Below are positions 12,920 through 23,719 of a DNA stretch of 64,000 nt, in pieces. A program made the position numbers and the translations under genes. How positions within the stretch are numbered: the stretch's first letter is position 1; the number at the start of each line of letters is the position of its first letter. The notes beneath the pieces were generated by a model. The model was given only the letters and a program-made list of their open reading frames with translations. It searched no databases and was not told where the DNA came from. The stretch comes from Phoenix dactylifera (lineage: Eukaryota; Streptophyta; Magnoliopsida; Arecales; Arecaceae), in contig NC_052404.1 in assembly GCF_009389715.1 (NCBI RefSeq), positions 9,990,480 to 10,054,479 on the forward strand, given 5' to 3'.

Positions 12920-13850
12920 TTTGTTTTTTTTTTTGGAGTTTAGAAGGAGGAAGCGAACAACTTCCTCCAAAATTATTAGAGTAGAAAATTATGTACATGA
13001 AGATGGGGGATGAAAGAATGTACATGAAGCCTCCAAACAAGGAGTGCGAGGTCAAGTTTTAGTCACCAAAGAAGAAAAACATCTCCACATACTTCTGTGC
13101 ACTTCTTTAATTTTTGCAGACCCAAGATTCTTCCAAAAGATGAAAGGTGTGGAGGGTTTTCTCTAGGACTGAGAACAGTGCTGCTTGCGAAGGAAGATCC
13201 TACCATTCCCTTCAAGCCATTGTGCCAAAACAAAGCCATCAGATGCTGATCCCAAGATTTTCCCAAGGCAAACTGAGAATTCTTTGTCCTCCCAAGTGGT
13301 CCACAAGGAATGCAAAATTGATTGGCAATCTCTATAATAGACACAAATTTTGAAGGTGGTTCAAATACTTTTGATCGAAGGGCATCTAAGAAAAATATGG
13401 CTCACCAACCACCCTTTCCTAGCTAATATCTCCTCTATGCAAAGTTCCTTTTTTTAAAGCAAGCCAAAAAAAGACTTCGATATTCTTGGGAACCGCTGCT
13501 TTCTGAATGACCTGGAGGCCGCCTTTGTTGATGAATTTGTAGGAGTCCACCATGAAGGAGCCATCGCTAGAAAGCTTCCAAATCAGGGAATCAGCAATTC
13601 TTGAAGGCAAGATTAGGAAGAGAATATCCATCAGACTTTGCCACTGTTCCATTTGTAGATAAGCACAAGCCTCCAGTCTTTCTAGAATTGCACCTCTTTC
13701 AAACTTAGTAATGGAGAGAATGTCAGATTTTGGAAAGATTCGTGGATTGACCCAACTCCTCTTAGCCTCCTTTACTGCGATCCATACTCTGGCAGCTAAG
13801 CGGAATGACTCGGTGGCCTCTCAATGGAGTTGGAGAAATCTTCATTGAAT
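12920..13850 (-). mobile_element. L1-type LINE remnant with inverted 5' part
   Basis: Two pieces of one LINE ORF2 end face opposite ways. The minus-strand piece, about 13063-13690, encodes EQWQSLMDIL, then DSLIWKLSSDGSF and VFFWLALKKGTLHRGDI, followed by HIFLRCPS after a loss. This is the zf-RVT zone after the L1 reverse transcriptase. The plus-strand piece, about 13705-13850, encodes ENVRFWKDSWIDPTPLSLLY and, in another frame, LAAKRNDSVASQWSWRNL, which directly precede that zone in plant L1 proteins. A T-run at about 12921-12934 on the plus strand could be the poly(A) tail of a minus-strand insertion. The layout (3' part in one orientation, 5' part inverted, breakpoint near 13690-13705) matches twin-priming inversion. 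Frameshifts and stops show it is dead and fairly old. I could not find target-site duplications. Confidence 0.75.
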
Positions 13851-14730
13851 CGTCAGATAACCTAGTGGGTGCCGGGCCCAACTTGCTTCCAATTTAGCAT
13901 ACGTTTACGTATACCATGAATCATGCCCTTCTACTAACAATATGACTCGGAAAGGAACATTAGCTTCCGAAAAGATACGGTATTTTCGATCTAATCTCTC
14001 TTTCTCACTGGTACTCTGTCTTGCGAGAGTTTATTCCACAATCGGGTCAAACCTCCCAGCGATTGTGCTGGTTAGAGGAGGATCGGGTTAAGCTGGATTG
14101 TTGTACATTGGGAACAAGATCGCTGCAAATCTGCACGTAGGAGGCGAATCACGTTCTTAAGGCAGTGTATATCACACGCCTCGATCCAAATAAACTTTTT
14201 TCAATCTTTTGATTTTATTGTAGTAGATTATTTCTTTATAATTCTTCTATAAAATAAAGATATAGCAGTTTCTAAACAATAATTTTTCCAAATCCTGCAC
14301 TTAATTTAATCGCATGGCATATAAATGAGAAGCAACCTTGAGAAACTATCAGATGTAATACTATATCGAACGAAAGGCTTAGTTGAAAGTTCGAACAATC
14401 GCATACTTTATGGTTCTAATCCTTTCCCATCGTGCTAGGTTATTTTTCTAGCTTGTCATGCGACCATATTCTGATGAACATGTCAGCATATATTTTCCAA
14501 CTTCACGGGATCACTATTTTTGTTTCTTGCAAACATGTCACCATATATATTTTCAACTTCACGGGCTTATTGCAGGTTGGATTGATACGATAAATACGCA
14601 TCCCAAGTCATCAATAGTGAGTCTAAATATCAAGTTTCCAAATTTTTGTAAAGTTTTAAAGATGGTTGACGGCCAAAGATCTTGGCAGGTGTTGAGGTCG
14701 ATAGAAATCGTAGAATGCTCTGAAAGTATC
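13851..14730. other. Intergenic stretch, no gene seen
   Basis: AT-rich sequence after about 14200. A near-repeat of a CATATATTTTCAACTTCACGGG-like phrase occurs near 14485-14510 and 14540-14565. Open frames are short and resemble nothing I recognise. A plain spacer between the LINE remnant and the hAT MITE. Confidence 0.5.
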
Positions 14731-14738
14731 AGTTAAAT

Positions 14739-15285
14739 GTAGAGATGCAAATGGGTCAGATTAGGTTAGGTCATGAATGACTCTGACCTAATTCAGTTTT
14801 TTTTTCGGGTTCTAATTTTAGATTCAAACCCAATTCAATAGAAGATCGGGTTGGATCAGATCGGATCCGTCGTTACAATTTTTGACCCAACACATCATTC
14901 GGGTTGGGTTGGGTCCATGTATAACCTGGACCTAACCCAAAAAATTTGGATCTAGTTCGGGTCAACCCATATATGATTTCAGAATTTGTTTGCACCTCTG
15001 CAGGCTACAACCTGCGAGCTCAAATAATTTTACAGATTTTGGTCGGATCAAGTGGGAGCGAGTCATAAGATTGAAAATCCAAAATTATCTAAGTTTCAAA
15101 TCGGTTGGGCCGGATCGGATTGGGTCAGATTTCAGTAAACCTAGATTCAATCCAGAAAATAAAATGGGTCCAATTTTAGAATCCGATCCAACCCCACAGA
15201 TTCTTCAAAATGAATTAGGTCAAGTTGGATCCGATTGGATCATGGGTTAGATGGTCATGGGCCACTTCAACCTATTTGTAGCCTT
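14739..15285. mobile_element. hAT-type MITE with 8-bp target duplication
   Basis: About 547 bp flanked by AGTTAAAT at 14731-14738 and 15286-15293, the 8-bp target duplication typical of hAT elements. The ends are imperfect inverted repeats: the left begins TAGAGATGCAAATGGGT and the reverse complement of the right begins AAGGCTACAAATAGGT. The body is full of GGGTTGGGT, GGATCGGATT and CCAACCC words, the style of a very common plant MITE class. No transposase is present. Confidence 0.8.
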
Positions 15286-15293
15286 AGTTAAAT

Positions 15294-16077
15294 ATACATA
15301 AAAAATTTGATAAATCTATTAATTTTTTCATCCCCATGATAGGGAGAATTTTTTTTTCCGGCGCGCACCTCCGGAGAAAAGATGTGCCGCGAGTTAGCAT
15401 CGTGGAAACTTCCTACCATTAATTAGGTTGTGGAAAACTCGGATAACTGACTATTTCGCCTCTTCCCATCATGTTACACGTGGCTGTTGGGAATTTTTTT
15501 TTAAAAAAATATTAGGCACCACTAGGTCGGTGGAATTGGTTTCACGTGGAATTGGACGGTGAGAGCGGTCTCTGATACAAGTGCTAGCCTTTTACGCACG
15601 CATCCAACGTGGTCCAAATGGAGCTCATCCATAATTGCTTCCGCGTCCCCGCGGTGGGCCCCGCCACGTAGGGAAGGACTACTAACGACGCCACAAGCAT
15701 CGGTGGGTCCCAGGCCATCAAAATTTTCCATTTATTTTTTTTTTTTGCGCGTTTTAGAGACCACCTCGTGGGCCCCACCTCAGGATATATATATACATTT
15801 ATATTAGTTTTTTATTTTTTGGTACAGCGGCTACTCATACATGTGTGTGAATGCAGCTCTTGAATACAGGAAAGGCCAAAGCGTGGTTGTCCCAAATGAA
15901 ATCTCTTAAATGCTAAGCCATGAAGGAAATCATCCAATCCGCCGCACTATTTATCTCTATGTAGGCATGGATAGCCTAATGAAAAATGCACTCATCCAAA
16001 AGTCAGCGGATGCCGCACTCTTATTTTTGATAAACAAAAAGAAGAGGCAAGAGGAGAGGAGATCAAAGGAATCATCA
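15294..16077. other. Intergenic, downstream of the dioxygenase gene
   Basis: No supported gene. GC content rises at about 15540-15720. This region lies past the 3' end of the minus-strand dioxygenase and may include its 3' UTR close to 16077. I saw no clear repeat ends. Confidence 0.4.
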
Positions 16078-18158
16078 TCATCGGGCAGCCTTGAGTGATT
16101 CGACTTGAGATTTTCCACGAGGGCCCTTCCTCCTGATGTAGAGGCGATACTCGTCGAATGTCATAGGCTGGTAGAGAGCAGGGCGATCGGGTGTCACCAG
16201 CTCGGGGGCTGGTCCTATTAGCAAGTCACTCTTTGGGTTGTAGAAGAAGGCGAAAGATAGCCGCTCCGCTTCCGAATTCACCACCACCCTGTGCTCTACG
16301 CTCTTGTACGTCGCATTGCTTAACACCTGCCAGAAATTATATTGATATACTTAGTAAACAACTGTGCGATCGTAAGGTTGATAATGTCACATGGATTTTA
16401 GAATCACGTCTAATTTAGAATTTTGGCTTTAACATGTAAGGTTGTGTCATGCCATGGCCAATCCAAAAGTGTCGCATCCTATGGGAGTCCCAAAGGCTAT
16501 ACTCAATTAATAATTTCCTAATAATAATTAGAGGAGCCATGATGTCATGAGGCGTTGTTGATGACGGATATGGGTTGGACCAAGTAATGGGAGGCGTGGC
16601 ATGCGGGGACGAGCAAGGGTACGTTGAAACAATGGAAGGAGCACGTGTGTTTGAACTTGGAGCGAGGGAGAGAACCAACCAAAAATTACCCTTTGCCTCG
16701 CCTCTTTGAAGTATCAACTCTTCTGGAAGCGTGGAAAATGAGATGCTTGTCCATTGCTGAAATTTATCTTCCAATTAAGATAAACCCGCTGTTATTTTTC
16801 TAATTAAGAGAAACTGATCATATCCGCCTCAGCGTTAAGGTGATATAGCCTGGGAAGCAATTATAATAAGCGGGCTTTCATGGAAAGGGCTTTGATAATA
16901 GAAAAGTGCCATTAGAGGCAGGGATGAGACAAGGGGGAAGAAAACGACGAACAGAGACGTGTGAGAGCACAGAACTGGACTAGCGGCCGTAGCGAGAAAA
17001 AGGTTCTTGGCCTTTTGGTTACGGACGAAGGAGGAGACTGCAGGGCGCTGGTCCGAGTCGTCCTTGATCACTCGCTGCGCTTTGATCACAGAAAGAAGAA
17101 GCAGCAGGGAAGGATAGAGACCAACTACTCAAAACCTTGTAGCTAGGTGGCCCGGTCATGGCGACAGGCTGAGACACGAGGTGATTGCTATACCTGAACT
17201 TGATCTCCGACGTTGATGATGAAGGAATCGGGAACCGGCTGAACGGTGACCCAAGCATCGCCTCGGCGAACCTGAAGGCCCTTGACGCGGTCGTCGGCCA
17301 GGAGGACGGTTATGCCGCCGGGGTCCGAATGCGAGGAGAGGCCAAGGGTGAGGTCCGGTTGGGGGCACTTGGGGTAGAAATTGACCCTCATGCAGGCTCC
17401 AGCGTCATCCCCGCCGAACGCCTTCTGCAGGAAATCGGCGTTCAGTCCCAGGCCTAACGACAGCACCTTCATCACTCTCTCGCACAGCTTTATCAATTCA
17501 TGTCCATACTCGTCGGTAGTCTCCCTGCTGATCCAAATCGACCGGTATGTTTAATATTGCTTTCTTTTTCATTATGTTGGACATATGCCATCTTCAACTT
17601 TAAGAGAAAGAAGAATAATCGATCCGATGCTTTTTAAAGAACGAGAAAGAACATGGTTCGTTAATACCTCAAGGTAGAAGGAAGGGCGGGCCACTTGGTA
17701 TGGCTTTTGAGGGATTGGGGGAGGACGTGGAGGAAGTAGTAGTCACCCCAGTCGAGAATGGCACCCTTCTGGATCCCGAGGCGGCTGCCGTAGCCCTCGT
17801 AAGTCTTCGGGGAATTGGCATACACCTGCTTCGCTTCCATGGGTAGGTGGAAGAAGCCCCTCCACACTTGCCTCATCCTTCTCATCAAACCTGGGTCCAC
17901 CCCATGGTTCACCACCTGGAAGAACCCCCAGTCCCTGCACGCGCTCGACACCGCCTGGACGACCGCCGCGCAGTCGACGGTGCCATCTCCGGCGAGCGAG
18001 GCGAGGTCGACGACAGGGATGCTGAGGTCGGCGCACGGGGCCGAAGAAGGGCGGTCGGAGGGCGGCTTTACGTATCTGCCGGGGATCGTGTTGGCGCCGC
18101 TGTCCGACAGGGACTGGACGCGGACGACTGGTTCGGGCCAGTCTTGGAGGCAATCCAT
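16078..18158 (-). CDS. 2-oxoglutarate/Fe(II)-dependent dioxygenase, jasmonate-induced oxygenase (JOX)-like
   Basis: Three exons on the minus strand: 18158-17668, 17524-17194 and 16326-16078. They total 1,071 nt and 356 residues, usual for this family, with GT-AG borders that keep frame. The protein starts MDCLQDWPEPVVRVQSLSDS and contains SIPVVDLASL and GFFQVVNHGV (DIOX_N domain). The YANSPKTYEGYGSRLG and GAILDWGDYYFLH segments are characteristic of JOX/JAO proteins. The iron ligands are His229 and Asp231 (SHSDPGG) and His286 (SVEHRV). Arg296-x-Ser298 should bind 2-oxoglutarate. Known JOX enzymes hydroxylate jasmonic acid to 12-hydroxyjasmonate and dampen defence; they act in the cytosol. An upstream in-frame TTG is less likely than the ATG at 18158. 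A lateral-branching-oxidoreductase-like or SRG1-like role is the alternative. The gene looks intact. Confidence 0.92.
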
Positions 18159-18284
18159 GCGCAGCAAATATCAACTCCTCCGATCGCCGAGATCAGATTC
18201 TACGATACAACAAGTACAAAAGGGTAGTACGAGGATGATGCTATGGCACGACTTTTTTCGGCCAACCATGATAGGATCTATCTC

Positions 18285-18294
18285 ATATATAAAG
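18285..18294 (-). promoter_or_regulatory. Possible TATA box of the JOX-like gene
   Basis: The minus strand reads CTTTATATATG about 130 bp before the start codon at 18158, a plausible TATA position. CT/GA-rich sequence lies just upstream. No transcript evidence is available. Confidence 0.45.
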
Positions 18295-18319
18295 AGATTG
18301 AGGGAGACGTAGAAGAAGA

Positions 18320-20740
18320 AGAACACTTGAGAGAGAAAAGGAGGAGGAGGGATAAGGGGAATGGTGCAGAGAGTAAAAGGAGGGGGAAAAGGGGTGGCTA
18401 GCTATGCTGTGGAAGAGGTGGAAGGTCTATGAGTGGTACTGCTGGACGAAAGGGACGTAGACGCAAACGTGATTTAAATGCGGAATAACAAATGGGATGC
18501 TCTCGTCTTTGTCTTGTCTTGGATTTTTTTTTTTATTCAACAAGAGAAGGCTTTGTCCTCATAAGATTAGGACGTTGACAAAGCCGACATGCACGAGCCT
18601 GAGAACAGAGAAATTATACCCTACACTGATTCGAGGGATACAATTCACAGAGAGAGAGAGAGAGGTGTTCAAAATCGCGTGGTATAATGACTTCTTGTTA
18701 GTCTTCCTTCCAGCAGCTAGCGTTATGGGGGAGAGAGCAGTTGGGTGGGAGGAACCAATTTGCGGCACGGCTTTATGCCAACTTGGCTGCCTTTGAATCC
18801 GTTCATCCCCTCAACGGCGTCTTCACATATAGCTTCATGGTCATGGCCGACCCATGAATGTTTTTGAGTATGTGGGAGGTTGGCATGGATACCTATTTAT
18901 TTACTTATTTTTCTTCGGTGGGCCCATGGCCATCCCTTTGACATAGACGTTGTTGATTCTTGAAGGTCGGCCGGATGCAATGGGTCGGAGTTGGTTCGGT
19001 CAATCGGCTTAGAGTTGAATGAGTTGGCTAACTAGGTTGCCACGGCATTAACGGCTAATTGAATTGGCCAGGTCGATCGGGCTCACATTCCCGTGCTTGC
19101 AGATATTGGAGTTATGTGGTTGGCCGCTAGTTTTCAGTACTTTTCCAGGCTGAAGAGGGCCCAGTTGCATTAGAGAGATCCAATGGCTTTTTCCAATTTA
19201 CATTTAGATGAAAAGATGATGATGTTTGTCTTAAAGAAGATGCATAAGGTAACAAACAAAACTGTAAGCTTGCTATCCTGTGCTGAGGACTTTAAGGCTT
19301 ATATATAACTAATATAGTGCCAAAGTCATAGGTCTCCCGGCAGCCATACATCCTATGCATCCTAATTATTCCTAATTGCCTGAAGAGTAGAATAAATCAT
19401 CACAGCCCAAGGAAGTATAGCATGTAAAGGGCGCAGCAGCTATCAACGTGGCCTGAAGGAAACAGCCAAGGTAGCCTTTAAAGGGACTGACGTGCATGGG
19501 CAGAAAAATGTTTGGAGCCCACATCAAAAAACAACATCCCATGTAACTATATTATTCCATTTTGTAACTTCAAGCCGACCAGAATGACATTCAGAATTTT
19601 TGTTAACTAGCATCAAGTCAATAGTCATCTCTAGTTTTTCATAAAGATCACTTTGGCTTACGAAAGATTGGCGATTCTAAGTACAATTTAGACGGCTGAT
19701 GCACATAACCTTTCATAATTATTATAGATGGTTATCTTTCGATGACCAAATTAAAGTTAGGTTTTACAGTCAAAACTTCTAATAAAATTGAAATTCATGT
19801 CTACCTCTTCGAGATTGTTAATATTCGCATGCTTTGATTTGATCATGTTTAGCTCCGTTATTACTTGAGACCGATTGATGCATATGAATTTGATCAAAGT
19901 TCAAAGAAGAAAAGAAGGGATTGAATAAATCCATATGCTTCAAATTAAATCTCCAGAGTTCCAAATCAAAACAGTGTCCAATTGAGATCTGAGAGATCCA
20001 TGACAAAGACACAGCAGGCCTGCACCTACCCAAAATGAGATCCCAGCTGATCCTCCCCAACCCCCGACCAATGCCTCGAAGACCCGAGAGAGGCATGTGG
20101 CGCCTCAAGGTGGTTGAGCTTGGGGCATCAGAAAGACCAAACCTGCCCTTAGAATCCAATGGCAGATATGGATACATAGTCCATTGGAGAAGTGTAGAGA
20201 GATGATGATGTTGATGATGATGAACGAACAAACTTAAACATGTCCATTAATTCAGATTGATAGTGATCTAACGATGTCATGGATGTCTAAGTTGATGATT
20301 AAGATGTTAAGAAATTCTTAATTTAAAAGAACCAATGAGCCACACGCAAGTGCGCACGTCATCATAAGGTGCATGATATTATTATTATTTCATCTAGAAG
20401 CAAGCATGCGTATATCCTATTATACGAATGCGACAGGCATGTACAATACATGTGCTCTGTTCCATAGAGAACATATAGGGATGGCCATGATATACTTTCT
20501 TGTTTGGATAAGATAGCCATTTAAGTAAATTATTCTAGTGTTAATTTTTTTTAATAAAAAAACAGATATTGCTCAAATAAAAAAATAAAAAGAAAAATAG
20601 ATAGAGTAGGACAACTTTGATTAGAAGATGGCGTTTGATTTAAAGCTCTATCAATAATTGTGATAAAATTGGAAATCTCGCATCAATGAAGAGAAATATC
20701 CTTTGAGAACTACATTTAGGCCATGACGTTGTATTGTTGT
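18320..20740. other. Upstream and intergenic region, no firm gene
   Basis: Promoter-side DNA of the dioxygenase. It holds a GA microsatellite at about 18650-18665 and AT-rich sequence with scattered GGTCGG words at about 18960-19080. The only open frame of interest (minus, 19818-20231) is listed separately. No transposon ends were recognised. Confidence 0.4.
19818..20231 (-). CDS. Unrecognised open frame, doubtful
   Basis: An open frame of up to 137 codons with a His-rich start (HHHQHHHLST) and the segment YPYLPLDSKGRFGLSD, then RHMPLSGLRGIGRGLGRISW. Base composition in the middle is higher in GC than the surroundings. I recognise no domain and see no splice partners. It could be a short gene, part of a non-coding transcript, or chance. 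Confidence 0.2.
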   Translation of the reverse strand: MFVHHHQHHHLSTLLQWTMYPYLPLDSKGRFGLSDAPSSTTLRRHMPLSGLRGIGRGLGRISWDLILGRCRPAVSLSWISQISIGHCFDLELWRFNLKHMDLFNPFFSSLNFDQIHMHQSVSSNNGAKHDQIKACEY

Positions 20741-21723
20741 TCATTTATTATTATTTGGACGGTGAGGAGGGTTCGAGGCATAGGAAGTTAATTGACTTAA
20801 ATACCTATCGTGGTGCGATTTTAACTTGTGCTACCGATCTAGTTGGTCCTAATTGCTCAGTACGGTAAACAAATCCATGCTAGAGCGGCCTCCTTGCTTA
20901 ATTGAGAAGGATCCACCCTAGCAGACTCGTTCCAAGGCTTTTCATCTTGGCCGACTAATGTTTCGGCTGAGGTATCAGTTCTAATATGTTGGCCGAGGAA
21001 TTAGTTTGGATGGATACAAACCAATATCATATAATTGATATCTCGATTCTTATAAACTCGGCGGCCAAATATCATCGAAAAACCAGGTAAGGACCTCACC
21101 CCCTTGAGCTATCCTCTCCTTTCTTTTGGGGTCGTTGGGAGCTCCAATGTCGGCCGATGATCGCCGGATTTTGGCTGAGAAGGAGAAAACTCTATTTTTC
21201 ATGTTTTGACTAATGGAACTTATATTTTTCTTGATTCCAGCTGTTTCCGCCGCTGGGGTCTTCCTCCGATCCCTCACAGTGGCTGGAGACCATGGCCAGA
21301 GTTCCAACTATGGGGATGCTTGATTTTCTTAGTTTAAGGGATCAGAACCCTTATTTCTTTGATAAAATTGGTGTTGTCGGCGCCAATCATCACTGGTTGC
21401 CATTAGTTGGCCGTGGGTCCCTTGACCCCAGGAACCACTACAACCATCGTTTTCTCCCTTGAATTTGGCCGGCGAATTGCTGGATTGATCACAGGCAAAA
21501 TCTTCCCTATTTTGATACATCTTGTCTTCTGTTTCAACAGTCGTTGCCAGGTGTGGCACGTCACTGACACCACCATGGGTTGTCGGTCGCTGGGGGTCGC
21601 TGACCACGAGCACCGTTGAGAGCTTTCCTCTATTTTAGAAAGGAGAGAGAGGGAAGCAGAGAGGGCCTCATAGCTCTCTTCTTCTTCTTCCCTTATTTTC
21701 TCTCTCCTCTCTCTAGTTCTTCT

Positions 21724-23719
21724 TGTGGAGTGATTGATCATAACCCTATTTGATTTTGATGAGCTCAAAGCATCTGAGTATATCTCTTGTTTACTAATGA
21801 ATTCAATTGAGTGTTTCAGTGAAAATCTTGTCTAAAGTGTTTCTAGACTTGGTTCATAATATTTTGGATAAGTTAAGAAGTCAGTTTGAACCAAAGTCTG
21901 AGACTCGAGTCGACTCCAGAGTATTACGAGTCGACTCCAAGCGTATCAGAATCACTGGCACGAGCTCGAGTCGACTCCGGATCATTACGAGTTGACTCCG
22001 ACTGAGAACAGACAGACGAGCAGAAAGCATCAACTCAAAACCTGTCAGCGAGTCGACTCCTGAAGTGCGCGAGTCGACTCCGATGTTTACCGAGTCGACT
22101 CCGATGTTTACCGAGTCGACTCCGGAGTAGTATGAGTCGACTCCAAGGAGTTACAGACAGAAAAGTCAGAGAGCGAATTTCGACCCTGAGATTCGAGTCG
22201 ACTCTTGTGGAACGCGAGTCGACTCCGATGGTTGGTAGGTCGACTCCAAAGAAAGCGAGAGTCGACTCTCAGTGGTTCACAAGGCAAAAGTCAGAGAGCA
22301 GTTTTCGGACTCTGAGATTCGAGTCGACTCCCGCAATGCGCGAGTCGACTCCGAGACAGCGCGACCCCAAAAAGACAGAAGACCGAATTATTGTCTCTGA
22401 GAGCCGAGTCGACTCTCAGACAGCTCGAGTCGACCCCAAGGCAGCGCTACACCAAAAAGGCAGAAGGCCATGTTTCGGAAACTGAGAGCCGAGTCGACTC
22501 CAGAACAGTCCGAGTCGACTCCAAGACTGGACGAGCCAAAAGACAGAAGATCGGGAGTTCGGGCTCTGAGCGCCGAGTCGACTCCCAGGATTGTCGAGTC
22601 GACTCGAGTGGGCCAGGTTGAAAATTGGCTCCGTGGACTTCATGGGATGAGCCGACTCCGAAAATGCCAAGTCAACTCCAGAAGTTGGCGAGTCGACTCC
22701 GGGTCAAGTCGAGTCGACTCCCAGTCGAAGAGGCCACTTTAATTCAAATCCGGAACAGTTGCCGAGTCGACTCCAGAAAAGCATGAGTCGACTCCCGCTA
22801 CAGCCGAGTCGACTCCTGATCGCGCGAGTCGACTCCGACCCCCAACGGACATATTGTCAGTTTGTGCAGAATGTGCAGAACGGGCAGAAAAAGGTGTCTA
22901 ACGGCTAGTTTCCGTGGGGGATGGCTTAAATAGCCACAGAGGACTGTAGCAAGGCAGAGAAGCACCATTCCATTCAAAGAAATCAAGCATTCATTCTCTG
23001 CATACTTGTCTTCAACGAAAAGAAGAAAGAGCGCCATTAACTCCATCTAACTTCCTCTTCCCAGCATTTTAAAGAAGCCTCCTCCTGCATTCAAGTCGAC
23101 CAGACATTCCAGAGGAGACTCAAAGTTCAAGAAGCCCTACTCTACTCCAACTCAAAAGTGTTTGAGGGCTCTTAACTTCTCTCTAGTTTATATTGTAGCA
23201 AATCTGCTTTTTAAGAAGCTCAGTTTTTCTGTTTGTTTCTTATTCTTTCCATATTGTCTTTGCTTGGTTCAATCGGGGGATTGAATCAAGGGTGTAGAGG
23301 TTGGTTGGTGAGCCGAGTGTAAAACCAACGTGTAAGGGTTCGATTGTGATCCCGGGAAAACAATCGGGGTGGTTCTAGTCGGTGAGCCAGGAAAACCGAC
23401 CGAGTTCGTTGTGAGCTCGTAAAACAACAAGTTTGGTTGTGAGCTTGTAAAACAACCGGCTGTAATCCAAGGGGTTATAGTGAATTCCCAAGTGAGACTT
23501 GAGGAGTGGACGTAGGAGCAAGGGTTAGCTTCGAACCACTATAAAAGCCTTGTGTTTGTGATTGTTTATCTCTTTCTTTTACTCTCATTTCATTCACAGC
23601 ACATAGCAATTAATTAACCATCTTGGTAAAGCATTAATTAGTCATCCACAACGTTTTAATTGCAAAATTATTTTAAAACCCAATTCACCCCCCCTCTTGG
23701 GTTGTCTATCTGGGCAACA
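21724..23719 (+). mobile_element. Ty1/copia SIRE/Maximus-like solo LTR
   Basis: A 1,996-bp segment from TGTGGAGTGATTG to GGGCAACA, flanked by CTTCT at 21719-21723 and 23720-23724, a perfect 5-bp target duplication. Internal signatures match SIRE-type LTRs: TTTGATTTTGATGAGCTCAA at the start, a TTCGAACCACTATAAAAGCC stretch near 23540, and CAATTCACCCCCCCTCTTGG before the end. There is no interior region, so it is a solo LTR left by recombination between two LTRs. The 5' half holds the GAGTCGACTC palindrome array. Intact ends and target duplication suggest a modest age, younger than the gypsy-like LTR around it. Confidence 0.87.
21905..22838. repeat. Array of GAGTCGACTC palindromes within the copia LTR
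   Basis: By eye, about 24 exact copies of the 10-bp palindrome GAGTCGACTC (containing the SalI site GTCGAC) occur in about 930 bp, plus about five one-base variants. Spacing varies from about 16 to 60 bases, so it is not a strict tandem repeat. Two adjacent units share the spacer CGATGTTTACC. Many copies are followed by C and preceded by GC or C. Confidence 0.9.

Noticed and set aside
14740-15260. GGGTTGGGT-rich zone as an interstitial telomere repeat
   Set aside because: Units are not regular TTTAGGG repeats, and the 8-bp duplications show it is a MITE body.
19460-19490. CAGCCAAGG sequence resembling the start of miR169
   Set aside because: The match stops after about nine bases and I saw no precursor hairpin around it.
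21802-22742. Several overlapping open frames rich in ESTP and RVDS
   Set aside because: They are translations of the GAGTCGACTC array in the LTR, not genes.
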